Source: Eonycteris spelaea (taxonomy: Eukaryota; Chordata; Mammalia; Chiroptera; Pteropodidae). From it: DNA of 64,000 bases. The stretch's first letter is position 1; the number at the start of each line of letters is the position of its first letter. Positions 1 to 13,510 of the stretch are shown here, one piece after another. The stretch is taken from positions 19,973,501 to 20,037,500 of the forward strand of contig PUFA01000003.1 in the NCBI GenBank assembly GCA_003508835.1, written 5' to 3'. Position numbers and translations under genes: made by a program. The notes under the pieces are model-generated. The model worked only from the letters and a program-made list of their open reading frames with translations, was not told the DNA's origin and did not search any database.

Positions 1-147
1 ACTGTTTGTGTCTCTGGCAAAAACTGGGAAGGAAGAAGATAGCTCAGTTTTGCAAGAAATGGAAGTTTGGGACTGTAAGTGTGACTCACTTCTTCTAGTC
101 TCATTAGGAGTTAGTGAAGAGTGTGCAACAGGAACTGATGGTCCTTT

Positions 148-186
148 TGTGTGTGTGTGTGTGTGGTGTGTGCGTGTGTGTGTGTT
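148..186. repeat. (TG)n microsatellite
   Basis: Imperfect TG repeat with two interruptions. Confidence 0.95.
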
Positions 187-399
187 TCCTACAGAAAGTA
201 GGGCTTAAATTTGTTAAGCCAATCACTCAAGCACTCTCTGTAGAACCCCTATTCTGATTCTCTCTTCTCCGAGAAGTCTCCCTCGATGAACCCCTGCAAA
301 TGCAATAGGTTCTTTCCTTTGAGTCTCTCAGGCATTCATTGACATGTACTGTTTGTGTCAAAGTCTTCCAGAAAAACACTCAACCAACCAAAGAGTCTC

Positions 400-740
400 A
401 CTCAGCTCCTATATGAGAATTCAAAACTGAGTGGCTTATAGACAGTAGAAATTATTTCTCACAGTCCTGGAGACTGGGAGTCTGAGATCAGGGTGCCAGC
501 ATGGTTGAATTCTGGTGAGAACCTTCTTCAGGTGTCAGGCTGTCTGTCTACTTCTTGTTGTGCCCTCAGATGGTAGAAGGGACGAGAGAGCTCTCTGGGG
601 TCCCTTTTTTAAGGGCACTAATCTCCTTCATGAGGGCTTTACTCTCGTGTCCTAATTACCTCTTATACCATTGTACTGGGGGTTAAGATTTCAACATGTG
701 AATTTTGAGGGGACACAAACATTCAGTCCATAAGACAAAC
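400..740 (-). repeat. MLT1-type (ERVL-MaLR) LTR
   Basis: Read on the minus strand it follows the MLT1 consensus from near its start (GGACTGAATGTTTGTGTCCC) through the CCTCATGAA and CCCTTATAAAA-like blocks to the CTGTGAGAAATAA end block. Solo LTR with no internal genes seen. Confidence 0.8.
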
Positions 741-1129
741 ATAAAATCCCCCAGGCACTGGCTGGGCCCGGGTGAGATGGGGTTGCTCAGCAGACAGAAG
801 TAGAATGGCACTGGGAGGAGCTGGCGAGATCTACCAAAGGCCAATCTTAGCTTCACTTACACAAGCCACGGAGTGAAAGAAAAGCCACAGGACCCTGAGA
901 AGAAGAGGGTGGATCAAAGGTAGGGCCGCTGAGGGATGGCGGCAGCTGTGATCATCAGCAGAAGCAGCAGTGAGGCAAGTGCGCAGGTGGCAAGCAGCGA
1001 ACAATCCCAAGGTGAGGCAGATGATACTCGGTGATAATGAGACAGAAAACAAGGGCTCCACTGATTTGGAGAAAGGGGGATGAATAGTACCTGTGCGGTC
1101 CCTCACCTGGCGAAGGGGAGAAATAGGTT

Positions 1130-1235
1130 TGATGCCTAAGTGCAGCCTCTACAAACATCAGAATCACCCAGGGGTGGTTTAGAGAGATGAGTCTTGGGTC
1201 GTAGCCCAACCCACTAATCCATCGAAACTCTGTAG
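1130..1235 (+). repeat. MER5-like hAT fragment
   Basis: Contains the recognisable CATCAGAATCACC(C)AGG block and the following ACCCACTAATCC tract of the non-autonomous hAT-Charlie MER5 group. Short and diverged. Confidence 0.5.
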
Positions 1236-1369
1236 AGTAAGTGTGGTTGGGGTTAGGGCATCCTGCTACGCAGGATGTTCATCTGTGGCTGTAGCAAGAG
1301 GACATTGTGATGGCTGATATTTGCAACAATGGCCTTGTATTATCAGGAAAAGATTGTTTTCTGTGTGAT

Positions 1370-1570
1370 TCTGTCCATGATAGCATGATAGCCAGTACAT
1401 AGTACTTTCCAGTCCGCAAAGAATTTCTACATGCATTGTCTCATTTCCTTCTCATTACAACCCCGTAAGGCACAGATTATGTCTTTGCATGGAAGTCATG
1501 CACCTTCCCAAGATCATAGAGCTAATGGGTACTGCATTTCCTGATGCCAGATCCCATACCTTTTTCATAA
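1370..1570 (-). repeat. MIR SINE
   Basis: Reverse-oriented MIR core: TCTCATTT..TCTCATTACAACCC, then CACCTTCCCAAGATCATAGAGCTAATGG in shortened form. Diverged. Confidence 0.65.
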
Positions 1571-2324
1571 AAAAGCCAATCTGTAGAGAGTATCACTATA
1601 CTTTAGGAAAGTTTTCATTAAAGTTGTTAAATTTAAATCATAATCCCTAAAGGGCTTATTCATTCACTCACCTACAGGGATCGCCGAGGGCCCACTATGA
1701 GTCAGGCGCTGCAGCAGATTCTGAGTCGACCCTTAGCTACATGGAAAGTCCAGCTATCCCGAATATCATTCCCTTTATTATTCTTGACAGCAACGGCTGC
1801 TGCAAATTTATTGATAAAGTCCCACTGGAAGGCAGGTGGAAGTCATTTCTCTCCCTAATCAAGCAGTAGCTCCATTGAATACAGGCATGTCTCCTAGTTA
1901 AGATATGTTCTTCCCAGCATGGAACACAATTCCTGACTGACCCGCAAGTCTGCAGAGATGTTCATTCCCTGATGCTTTCTTCACAGGAAAACTCACTAGG
2001 CTATTTCCTCAACTCTGGAGTTTGTTCCATCTGTAAAGGACCTGGGTGCGTCTTACTCCTCAGAGCCATTAGGGAGTCCTAGGGGGTCTTTGGGGTGAGG
2101 CTTTCCCTATGAGAGCATTTGCATTTGAGTCAGAGGGTGACATGGCCAGAGGATGACATGACCAGAGGGGAAAGGACACACCTAGGGAGATTCTGATTCC
2201 CATCCTAGTTTTAAAGCTAAAGGTGCAGTTGGTGCAAGGCCAAGGGAAGGGCCTGAGGACTTCATTCTGGGCTGGTCATCAGAGCTTTTCAGGAGGTCTG
2301 AAAAATTACAGATTATGAAGTTCC

Positions 2325-2440
2325 AGTTCAGACCCACTGAGCAGGAACCTCCAGGAGTGGCACCAAGGGCATCTTTATTTTTAAAAGACTTCCCAGAGAA
2401 TTGTGATACGAGTGGTTCAAGGTCTACATCCTGAGAAAGA
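2325..2440 (+). repeat. MER5-like hAT fragment
   Basis: CCACTGAGCAGGAACCTCC, then ATCTTTATTTTTAAAAGACT and GAATTGTGATACG follow the 3' half of MER5-group elements. Confidence 0.55.
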
Positions 2441-3219
2441 CTGCTTGTGGACATTCATCCTCTAAACACTCACTGCTAATATAAGAGATGACTTATGGAC
2501 ACTTAAAAATCATCCATTTATCTCCATTCATACCTTCAGTGATCCATTTGTCGGTCCCTTGTCAACATACCCATTCATCCATCCATCTGCCATCCAGAAA
2601 ATCTTTAAGTATCCACTGCGTGTGTGGGCACTGCTGCAGCCAGCATGATAGCAGCAGCTGGTGGCAAGTTCAGGATTGGCTGTTTCCAAGTGACTGAGGG
2701 GTCCTTCTCGATGACCACTTACCAACAGGTGGTGGGCTCTGGTTCTTGTAAGTTTGATACCTACTAGGATGACTTTGGATAAACCGTGAAACTAGAGAGG
2801 TTCAGAATGTTTAGATTATGGCCATTAGCTCAACTCCGGGATGAGATACATGTGCAGGAAGCAAGATATAACCAATTACCAGATCCCACTAGGAACCTAG
2901 TCATGTTTGAAAGGATGAACACTGTCTCCATATGTGGACCGATTGTCTGGAGTTGAAGCAAGAGGTGCAAGGTTTTGAAAAAACAAACAGGAAATACGCT
3001 TTTGTTTCTAGAATGTACCTTCAGGGTAAGACTCCGGGTTAGATACGAAGGCTTCATATTGTTCCACTGATTAGCCATATGCACAAAATCAACTAAATGA
3101 AGTAGAAGATGCAAGAGGAAAGGACAGGAAAAAGAACATTAATGCGAAAACCTGAAAGTCCACTAGGATGTCTAGTTTAGTTAAAGGTTTGTATTGATGT
3201 CAATTTCATGCTTTTGATA

Positions 3220-3345
3220 ATTGGAGTGTTTGTGTTACGCAGAATGTTAACATCGGGGAAGTGGGTGAAGGGCATATGAACATCCTATATCATATTTGCA
3301 AGTTTTCCATAATCTAAAATTACTTTTTAAAACAAAAGTTTTGAA
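3220..3345 (+). repeat. Old L1 3' end
   Basis: The GTGGGTGAAGGGCATATG and TTTCCATAATCTAAAATTA blocks match the terminal part of L1ME-type 3' ends. Confidence 0.6.
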
Positions 3346-5029
3346 AGACACTTCCTACATACTTGCTGGGCCAAAGATCCAGAGTCTAAAAAAGATAAAC
3401 GCCCCATGGCTCACCTTGGATTTCTTCCTACCAAAGCTTTGCTGAAATACCACAAATTTAGTTTATTTTTTGGTTATATGCTAGATTGTACCCTCTATGG
3501 ACCCAATCCTTGAAGACAAAAGTTAAAATATAATCGTGCATTAAAAGTTTTCATCCACCAGCAATGAAATACTCCAAAGGAATGCAGAATGAAAAACTTG
3601 GAAGCAAAAATAAAAGTGACTGCTGTTTTAACCTCCTTAAACGTCAGGATAAAAAGAGAAATTGCTACTGCATTTCAGGGCCATGGTCCTTAGAAAACCA
3701 AAAGAACTCGAGTAAGAAGAAATAAATTCCATCTGAGTCATCTGAATCAGCTTGGTTTCTCAAAACTTTTGCATAACTGACTCCTGCTTCCTTCCTAATA
3801 ATGTTCTAAATAATTATTCTACCCTCTCCATACCACCCCTCACCCCCTGCAGAAAATTGATTATCTACATCAAACAGGAAACAGCTTTGTCAGAATTAGT
3901 TGGCCATAGCTAGGGTGGGCATAAAGTGTGGGAAAAGCCAGGAGAAGGGAGGAGCATCTGGGGAGAGAACCAGAAGGACCTTGGCCAAGAGCTAGTGGTG
4001 GCTGCAGACCCTTCACAAGAATCTGGCAGCGTTTCTGATCCTTCCTGCAGAAGTTCTGTGAAGAAGGGATGTTGGAGGGGTGTACATAGAGATCTTCTAT
4101 AGCCGTCAAGGGTCTCTTTGCAGAAAACAACAGTTAGGGAGTCCCCGAGCCTGTTTTCCTGGAGTACAGTCAATATTTCCTATGTCTCTGCTAGGATCCC
4201 ATAGCCAGATAAATAGAGGCTGTCAGTTTCCTGTCTGGGGAAAAACCCAATAGGAAACTGACCAGGGAACTTATTGGGACAAATCACCACGGGCCAGACA
4301 GATCTCCAGCCTGATGGGAGACCTCGGTTCTGCTCCTGAAGGCAGGTAATGGCAGCCCAATCCCAAGTCCTTTTCCCAAACCAAGTCAGGTCCACCAGCC
4401 TATGCCTAGGTGTTCTAGGTTAACAGCACTTGGCTCTTTTGCTCATCGGAAGGCCTGAAGCTCCACATTATGGCCCTGTTCCATTGGATTAGTGCTCTAA
4501 TGGCTAGGGTGTTGTTGCCTTTCCCCTACAGATTTAGGCTTTTGTTCCATAGGGAGAGAGGGGAATAACATCTGGTATGATATCGCGTTGCTCCCATGGT
4601 GACTGATATCCACTTCTGCCAGGCTTGTGTCTCAAGGGTGCTTTCTCAGGACTCTCCCCAGTCTCGGGGGCTTTAGGGAAAAGCAGATACCCCTTCACAC
4701 TTTCTTCAGCCATCTCTACTGGTTGGTGAAGCATTCCAGCTGAATTCTTACTGGTGTGTAGCTGCGTCTGCCCCCGGGTCAGTCAGTGTTCATTTCCTGT
4801 CTCTCCCTGTAAGCACTTGTCTCTTAGATTTCAGGTTAGTGGGTTACCCTACAACCTCAGCTTTCTCGTGGGTACAGTAAAAGCTGTAAACTTGATATTT
4901 TTGTAGATTAAAAAAAAATCTTTATAAGAGTGGGTACAGTATTTTTTCCAGGTTGCTGTGTCTAGGGTAGAAACTGGGAGACAGAGTCGGATTACTTTAA
5001 AGGAAAAGAAAAAGAACTATCATTTTGCT

Positions 5030-5228
5030 CACTCATGTGCATGGGCTGAATGGGTAACCACTTCTCACATAGTATCTTGCCATTTGGCTCCTTTAATCCT
5101 GTGAGGTAAGTAATCACTATTCTCCTTTACAGAAGAGGTTCAGAGGATGAGCAAAGGAGTGGGGATTCCATTCTGGTCCTGCCTAATTGCACAGGAAGCG
5201 CTGCTCTATGCTGCCTTCTGAGACCATG
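5030..5228 (-). repeat. MIR SINE
   Basis: Reverse MIR: TTTAATCCTGTGAGGTAAGT, CTCCTTTACAGAAGAGG and CAGAGGATGAGCAAAGG blocks in order. Confidence 0.7.
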
Positions 5229-5741
5229 AGGTGTGAGCACGAGATTAGGGAGAACCCGGGGGAGCAGGCAGCACCACCCATGTTCTTAGTTCAGGCTAAA
5301 GAGAGTTTAAGGACTGGGTGGGGGGAGTGACAAGCATTGACAGTGAGGGGACAGGTTCTGGCATGGCTTGGCGTGGGCCGAAGCTTTAGCTGATGGGCTT
5401 CACATGCAGACTCAATAGGAAGTGGGTCTTGGGGAAAAGATGGTGCGATGTGGAAGGCTTTCTGCTGAGCCCGTTGCTGCCCATATGACAGAGTGGAGTC
5501 CTCAAGAGCGGAGTCCTCACCACCTTGGAACGTGGGCTCAGCACCAGGGCAGGCGTGAGGCCTTCCCTCATGCTGGGGAGTCCAGCCCTTGGTGTGTGGG
5601 GATTCAGGTGAGGGAGTGTGTGTGGGAAAGCTGCCAGATAGCAACCCTGAAGTTTTTGCTCAGTCACAACCTTCTCCCCTTCTTCAGAAGCACTCCCAGC
5701 CCCATTACTCCAAGACAAGGGTGGGATAGCACCTCTTTCCC

Positions 5742-5752
5742 TACACACACAC

Positions 5753-5793
<41 letters not shown>

Positions 5794-5810
5794 CATGCAC
5801 GCACACACAT
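5742..5810. repeat. (CA)n microsatellite
   Basis: Long CA tract with a few interruptions. It generates spurious open frames on both strands. Confidence 0.97.
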
Positions 5811-6239
5811 GATCCTTTTGGGCCTTCCCCTACAAGGTTTCAATTACTGCATAGTCATCTATTCATGTATTCATTTATTTACTCACTTATTCATGAATAA
5901 ATATTCCTTTTTGCTAGGACCTGTAGCCTGTAAACTGATCTTTCTAAATACGGAGGTTGGAGGAAGAACGCATGCAGCTGAGTGGCCCTAGTTCCCTGCT
6001 CCCCTCAGAGGTGACCCCAAGTCAGGACTTGCATGTGAGAAGTTAGCAAGGCCCAGTTTTCTGGAATCCCCACAGATAGGGAAAGTTCTTGTGTTACCTG
6101 GGCGGCTGGCCTAATGCCAGATTCCTGCTGGGGGCATGAGAAAGGAAGGTTCTCCCACCAGTACACCTCCCCCGGAAACAAAAAGCCACAGATCCTCCAT
6201 TTTGTCATGATGTGTTTCTTCTGCCTTCTCCTCCCAGTG

Positions 6240-6700
6240 GGCCACTCTGCTGGACCATCTCTTCACGAGGCTGGCCTTCCACTTCCAGGCCTCCCAGCCT
6301 TTCTTCTTCCCCTCTGCTCATCCAAACTATTACACCCTTCAAGGACCAGTTTACATACTACCCCCTAGAGGAAACCTCCTCTGAATCTTGCAGTTGGAAT
6401 TGACCATGTTACCTCTTGGATATCAAATCAAATTGCTTTCACCTCTGTCCCACACTTAACCTCGTTTGCTTTTGTTTCATCAGAGGCAGCTCTGGAGAGC
6501 TGGGTTATCACAGTTCTCTTAGGAATGCTCAACACTGTTGAAATGTGATCAGGCCTTTCCTGCGGAAACCCTCTGTGGCCTCCCATTGCTCTGTGGATCA
6601 AGTCTGAACCTGTGAGGGTCCACGTGATCTAGCCTCCCTCTTCCATCTCACCTGTAAACCACTTGAGAGCAGGGACCAGAAGAGACCACAACAAATGCAG
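6240..6700 (+). repeat. L2 LINE fragments
   Basis: CACCCTTCAAGGACCAGTTT and AGAGGAAACCTCCTCTGAAT match the L2 3' region. A second piece at about 6560-6690 has the CTCCCATTGCTCTGTGGATCAAG and CCACTTGAGAGCAGGGACC blocks (shortened here). Rearranged and diverged. Confidence 0.6.
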
Positions 6701-7439
6701 CTCATCCCAGAGCAGCTGAGTAAACAGAGATGAGCCAGCTCAGCTCCTGTCTACAGCACTTAGTGCTAATGGGCTCTGCCGGGCTGGCCTGGCTTTTCAT
6801 TTTCCTTGCAGGAGTGGTGAAGTGAGAATGGACCCCCAGAGAAGCCTCTCCTCTCTCTCCTTCCAGCAAGGTGAAAGACACACAGGCATGATAAGCCTTT
6901 TCCCCTGGGCCTTGTCTGGCTCGGATTCGCTGGAGAGCCCCTAAGTTTAATTCCCCGGATTTTCAGCTGTGAAAAGTCTCCTTAGCAATGCCTTCCTTAT
7001 TCCTTGGCCTAACTTGTCTGTTGCATCCAGCTTCACAGGCTTCCAAAGGAAATGTCAACATATTTGGGACATGATTCTATCCACGACTAACATGATACTG
7101 CCAGCAGCTTCCAAACTCTCCAGGCAGGTGAAAGTCATAAATTGGAAGAGGCAGTGGTCACTGGCCTAGAATCCCAGGCCTAGGAAAATGCAGCAGCTTA
7201 GTATCCAATTCATCAACCTTGTAAACTCAGATCTCTTTATCCATGAAAAGATTGGGGGTGGGTAGTTAGAAGGAGAGTGGTTTTCAAACCCTTTTTTTTT
7301 TTTACTTGGCTATAGGAACCTTTCTTCAAAGAAAAACTGACAGAGGATACCCTTGGAGCTGCTGCTGTTTTTGAAATGGGAACTGGGACCCTGTTTCCCA
7401 CAATCCCAGTCTAAGCAGGAAGCCCAGGGCTCCTTTGGG

Positions 7440-7980
7440 CTCTGCTTAAAAACCGATTAATATAACCTAGCCATTCTATTCCTAGGTATTTACCCAAGAG
7501 AAGGGTAAACAGGTCCTTACAGAAACTTGTACACAAATGTCTATTGCAGTCTTTCAGGTAATAGCCTCAAACCAGAAGCAACCCCAAGGTCCACCAACAG
7601 GTGGCTGAATAAACAAATGATGTATTTGTACAATGGAATACTACTAGGCAACAAAGAGGAATGAACGAACTATGGATTTATGCGATGAGGTGAATAAATC
7701 TCAAAATCATGATGCTGAGGTGCAAAAAGCCAGACCCAAAAAAGTGTATCTTACACAATTCCATTTATATGAAACCAACAGTGACAAAGATCAGACCAGT
7801 GGTTGCCTGGGGCTGGGGGGTGTGGAAGGAGGAAGGGTTCTAAAGGGCACTAGGTGATGGAAATATTGATGAAGGTGATGGTTTATAGGTGTGTACATAT
7901 ACTGAAACATCAAATTGTCCACCTTAAATATGTGTAGTTTATTGTATAGTAATTATACTTCAATAAATTTGTAAAAGGGG
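7440..7980 (+). repeat. L1M 3' end
   Basis: Clear ORF2 C-terminal coding remnants and 3' UTR: TATTTACCCAAGAGAAGGG, AATGGAATACTACTAGGCAA, GACCAGTGGTTGCCTGGGG, TTATACTTCAATAAATTTG. Non-coding fossil. Confidence 0.9.
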
Positions 7981-9229
7981 AAAAAACCACTAGATTGCTC
8001 TAGCTCAGAGAGCCATCTTAGAAAGCACAAAAATTCTCACCAAAGCGAGTCCTAGGACCCTGCTCTCTGCAGAACTCTGTGGCCAGTGTGGACCCAGTTC
8101 CCATCCCTCTAGTAAGAGGATGATAAGAGGCTCTAGAATTTTCCAGGAGGGTCCATGAGAAACACTCTTAGCTTTTTTTGCTGACAAATAATGTTAGAAG
8201 CCACACTTTTCTATTTTCAAGTAAATGCAAGAGAGGCCCATAGTCTGATTTGCACTCCCACAGGCCTGTCTGCCCTCCCATGAAACAGCCTTTCAAAAAA
8301 AATAATAATAATACAGACCCCACCTCTGCCCCACTGAGTTTTATTTTCAATTCATCTTTGAGTCGTTTTCTCGTTCCCACCTGGGACTCACTGAGGACAA
8401 ACATCAGGTTTGTGATCACCCGTTCCCTGGAAGCTGCTTCTCCAGGAAAGGGGGCACCATATAGTCAGTAGATGGGGCTGAGTGCTGGCTTATGGATTTT
8501 CTAAACATTGAAATGAAGTGGAAAAAACAAACTTGGCCTGCCAGGTGTAAAACAGAAGCAAGACAGACATTTATTTACTTCCTCTCGGCCAAGAGCTTCT
8601 ATGTGCCTGGCCTGACTCACAGAACTACTAATCAAGCAATAAGATATTGATTTTGATTCCCCGCCCCCCCAGCACCAGTTAGTGTCTAGCACTGGGTTGG
8701 GTGCTGCAGAATGCGCAGGAAACTCGTAAGTGAGTGGACGGGTGATTTCATCAGAGACAAAAAGGTGTAATGAAGTGCAGTAGAGGGGCGAGGGCGGGCA
8801 TTTGCTAATTCTGGGCCACACCGAAGACTTTCTAAGGTTCCTTATGCCTCTAAACTGGTAGGAATAAAAATAGGGGAGATCCTTGTGGCCCAGAGTCGCT
8901 AGGTAAGGAGGAAATGGGGTTTGATCTAAGCCTTGAAAACCAGTAGGGAAAAGAAGAAATGATAAGAAAGTCCCATGACAAAGCCAGAAATAAATGGCAT
9001 CAGAGAAATAGGGTGGACTTCAAGTTGATGTGACGTAATGTTGAATACGACAATAATTTTGCAAAAATGGAATAAAAAAACAACACTGTTTTTTATGTCT
9101 GTGTGTATGTACCCAATATATATACGTGCACCACTGAAAGTAAACATAACCGTCGGGATACACCTCAAGCTGGGAACAATAGTACTGTCTAATGAGAGCA
9201 TGGAGTCATCAAGCAGCCTTTTGCTTTAT

Positions 9230-9310
9230 ATTGTTTAAATATTTTATTGTGACAAAGTACACACAACATCAAACTTATCATCTTAACCATTTTTAAGTGT
9301 TCAGTTAAGT
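9230..9310 (-). repeat. L1 3' end fragment
   Basis: Short reverse-oriented L1 3' terminal block (TTATTGTGACAAAGTACACA, then CATCTTAACCATTTTTAAGT). Confidence 0.65.
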
Positions 9311-10049
9311 GTACCTCCTGAACAAGTCACAGCTATTTTGCTTCTCGAGCAGTTGGAAAATGTCCCCTAGGGCTGGTCACCACTGGGAAGCAGGCTTTGC
9401 GCAAGTGAAAGGCAGTTGGTAGGTGGAGATCTGCTTTTTCCAAGGAGTGATGAAGACACAGTTCAGTCTGAGTTTAGCCTTGCGTAACCTCGAGAAAGTT
9501 TCTGAAAATGCCCCTGAACAGCTGTTGATTAATTAAAAGGCGGTGGCAGTTAGGCTTTCTTCACTTTATTGAGCTTCCCATTTGCAGGGTCAGCTCAGGT
9601 ATGTAGGGTTCTGACCCATGGAGGAGCTATATGAAGGATGCAGCCAAATTCAAAGTCAGCATTAAAACTTCTTGGATGAGATTTGCTACCTCTGAGATCA
9701 AAAGCTCAAGCCATTTCAGTAATATGACTCACTCCTGATATAACATTCTTACAAATTTTGTTCATACTAGAAGCCAAGCTGGATATTTCTCCCCTGCACC
9801 CTTTCCTGTCTGTTTTCAACCTAATTCAGCTATTAGGGTAGAGCAGTGTTTATTCATTTAAAATAAAATTAATCCTTTCTGAGTACTCAGAAAGAGCATG
9901 TCACTGTCCTGGGAGATTTCTAGTTGGGGAAGTGACCTCAAAGAAGGACTTAACTTAATCTCAATATATTCGTATTCCATTAAAACAGCTGGAAGAACCC
10001 GCCTTTAAGGGCCTTTGCCCTACCATTCCTTCTGCAGGGACTGTCGTCG

Positions 10050-10285
10050 TTTTTGGCAAATCTGCCTTTCAAGGCCAGCTTCGGCATCATCTCCTCAGTA
10101 AAGCCTTTCTGGGCTCCCTTAGGCAGGTGGAGACTCCTCCTCCTCCGGCCGTGCTCAGCGCATCGTGGCAGTTCCTGCATCCCTGTGGGATCCGTGTAGA
10201 CATTTCCTCTCCCCCATTAGCTTAGAACCTTGCAAAGTGCCCAGTGTGTAATAGGCCTTCAGGAATCCGTTCGTGAAGCATTTTC
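10050..10285 (+). repeat. L2 3' end
   Basis: Follows L2 from the CCTCAGTAAAGCCTTTCTGG block to the terminal CAGTGTGTAATAGGCCTTCA block. Confidence 0.75.
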
Positions 10286-12539
10286 ACTTTGTGCCATGGT
10301 TTCTGATTAGGTAGGAACCAGGTTGGACAGGGCACCGCCATTTTGATCCTGGAAAGAGGCCACAAGCACTACAGGTGAGATTCATGGTATTCCTGTGCCC
10401 GGTCTTCCAGAGGATGCTGCTCTCAGCTTCTTTTGTCTCCCGTAGTCAGAGACGAAGTGAGGGTTCTATACTGAGAAGAGCCACAGGCCTAATATTCTAG
10501 GGAGTTTCCCAAAACCTTGACCCTGACCCTAGGATAATACCCTGCCAAGCTCCTCTCGGTCAAGACCAGTCTTTGTACTTCCTGGGGGCTTCCTGACTCT
10601 AGGAAAATATGTGCTCCCTGATGCCAGGGCCAGAAATGGGCCAAAGACTGCCCAAGGGCTGATCAACAGTCAAAGCACAGGCTCCTTTGCTGTTCGGGTT
10701 GTGGGGGAAAATGAACGTCAAGGCCACAGCCACTCTGGAATGTCGTCGACCGCCAAGGGCCATGGGCAAGGCTTGCCCTGCAAGATGCAGCAGCCGTCAA
10801 TCTTTTTTGGCTGTCTCCCAATGAATCTGCTTGAGTTGAAAGGACAAAATTTCTCTCATTCTCTTCCTTCCGATCTCTACATCTGGAACCGAGGTTCAGC
10901 AAAAACTTTTAATAAAACCCAGTTGGAACTTTAAGTCATTTGGATTTAACCATTGTTGTTCTTTACCTCTTTTGTCTAACTTTTTCATATACCTTTCCTG
11001 TATTTATAAATGTAAAGAATTATCAAAGCAGTATAGCCATATGGCAGAAAACTGGAGATCAGAAAGAAGAGAAAAAAATTATCCTCTCATAACCCCATCA
11101 TTGTAACAACTGTTGGGTTTATTCCCTCCTAGTTTAGTGTCCCTACTTGGCTAAAGTTGGCGTGAACATAAAAGACTGTGTGATTCATTGTGAGTTCTTC
11201 TTCCCCTTTAACAGTGTGCCGTAAACAGTTTTTCTTCGGGACTCTATGGTCACCATAAATCATTTTCACATCTGTAGAATATTAAAGGGTGGAATTTCAC
11301 TAAAACTGTTCCCTACTTGTTTTGTTTTAAACTTTTAGTTCTAGCAGAGCTCTTCTTAAGAAAAAAAAAAATGTATTGGCTTTCTCTCCCCATGAGAAAC
11401 TCTCAATGTCCTGTTTAGCTATCTTTGTCCTGGATTTTGGTAGCTAGGTCCCAAACTCTATAGGGTCCTCATTGGTATAGAAGTTGTTCCTGGGTACACT
11501 CAGCTTATGGGAATTCAAACCTGACCTCTAGACATCACTCCCTTTGCATTGCTATTGTAGACAGCAGGGGAGGCCGGAGGCCTGGGGCAGTGCTGGCGAA
11601 CCTGTGGGATGAACACTTGAGTCATTTTAAACAGTTCTGACCAGTGGCAGAGAAAATGTAGCCTGTCTGCAAGGGGCCAGGCAGGTAGGTGATGGTTGTG
11701 CCGAGGCTCCTGAATAAGAAATAAAATAATAAATGAAGGGTCTTAGAGAAGACTTGACTAAAAATTACAGGAACTGGTAAAGGTCTATATACACAAAAGC
11801 ATGAGGGGCGTTTTAGAAAATTCAAGGGCTTTTAAACGGTAATTTTTATTTAATTTTCCACTTTCACTTTGACTTGAGGATGAGGTGTGACTTCGTGATT
11901 GTTGGAAATGACCTAAGCTAATTTGGTTGGTCTTCTAGCACATGTTATGTCTTCTCAATAACCTCCAGGGATAGGAAACAGTTAGAGGCAATTTGTCCCC
12001 TCCCATCAATTCCTCCCACAGTGGCGAATTACGATGAAAGCAAATCTTAGATCAAATTCTTCCAAGAACAAAGCTACTTAAAAGCAATCGTACAACCGAT
12101 TCGTATAAAGTCAGGGATGTCCCCACCCACAGGCATGCATTTAGCACCTTGCATGAGATGTTTACTCCAAGGTGGGTGAAATAATATTTTCACAGTAGGA
12201 TAAGCCAATGTACAGTGAGTCAGGTGACAGAGTCCTCCATGTAATGGGGAAATTGATGACCAAATAGAGCTCAGAATCTACGTACTACAAAGGGGTTAGT
12301 CCTGCTCCTGCTAGGGTGGTGGGTACTGGAACATCTTTCACATTGAAAACATTCATTTCCTAATTCCCAATGACGAAGATGATTTCGAATATCTCATATG
12401 GTAATTGTAGAACCCTTTAGATTGCCAAGGATATCTGAATTTTGCTTTCACCACCTCTGGAATGTGGATTCCTCATTAGGCTGCTTCAAATGCTAACTCT
12501 CATTTGAATGCGGATGTGGGTCAAAGTTATCTTACAACC

Positions 12540-12985
12540 GGAAACAACCACTATGTCCACCAAATAAAAGAAAAGTCAATCTTTCTTAAATAAAATTCAG
12601 TACAGTTGTATAATGAGGTACTCTGCTGCTGAAATGGAAGAATAAGGAAGCTTTCGGGGAACTGGTGAGGAAAGCTCTCCAGGATATAGGATTCAGTGAA
12701 AAGAACAAGATGCAGATGTGTGAGTGAAAATATACTACATCGTGTGTGCCTGAAGGTGGAGGGTAATAAGAGTTTATATTTATATGAGTTTACGATTGCC
12801 ACAAAGGTCTCTAGAAAGATACACGAGAAACTAATTAAAGTAACCCCCGGGGGGTAGGAGTGGGAATAAGATTGGAAATTGGTCAATAGGGATAAGGGTG
12901 GGGGAAGCAAGACTTTTCCCTGTAATACAGTTTATATTGTTTTGATTTTTTACCACTTGAATGTATCACCTCTTCTAAGCAAATG
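12540..12985 (+). repeat. L1M 3' end
   Basis: Old L1 tail: GAAGAATAAGGAAGCTTTC, AAGATACACGAGAAACTAAT, GACTTTTCCCTGTAATACAG, CTTGAATGTATCACCTCTTC in order. Confidence 0.8.
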
Positions 12986-13334
12986 ACCATGTAAGCTAAT
13001 TTTCATATACACACATCATACGGTTTATACCAAAGTATTTGAAAGTCAATTCTAGCATAGGCTATACCGCAGGGACATACTGTTCTGATGTCCCTTTAAA
13101 TCTGTGCTGCTCAAACCAGGAGGCCAGGCACACAAAGCCACAGAGCGTGCATCTTGGTGGGAGCTCTGACATATTCTAGGACAGGAGAGAGCTTTGCTGT
13201 CCTGGCTCACTGCGTACAACTGACCGCTGGCTTTCGGTCCTGTTGTGTGGAATGAACACAACTCAGGAGCCTCTCTGTGCCCGACGGGATGTTAAGGTTG
13301 GGTCCTTCTGAGTTTCATTTGTATGGGGTATAGG

Positions 13335-13510
13335 AACTTTGGAAAGCAAATTTCACTTGGTTTCCACAATACCTCTGAGAAGTGCTAAATATTGTCCCCA
13401 TTTGACACAAGAAGATACTAGGGCTCAAAGGCCACATGATCAGATTAAACTGATTTGACTAGAGTAACTCCCGGATCAGTAGTTTTATTCTGACACACAG
13501 CCGCTCTTCT
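13335..13510 (-). repeat. MIR SINE
   Basis: Reverse MIR core (GTCCCCATTTGACACAAGAA, GGGCTCAAAGGCCACATGAT). Confidence 0.65.

Larger units (their letters stand above)
7981..12539. other. Intergenic, mostly unassigned apart from listed L1 and L2
   Basis: No conserved open frame or splice pattern seen. Outside the L1 fragment at 9.2 kb and the L2 at 10.1 kb I recognise nothing. Confidence 0.5.

Noticed and set aside
5386..5991. Long open frames on both strands (140 and 189 codons)
   Set aside because: They run through the CA microsatellite, overlap each other on opposite strands and contain long His/Thr or Cys/Val dipeptide runs. No family motif and no splice or start context.
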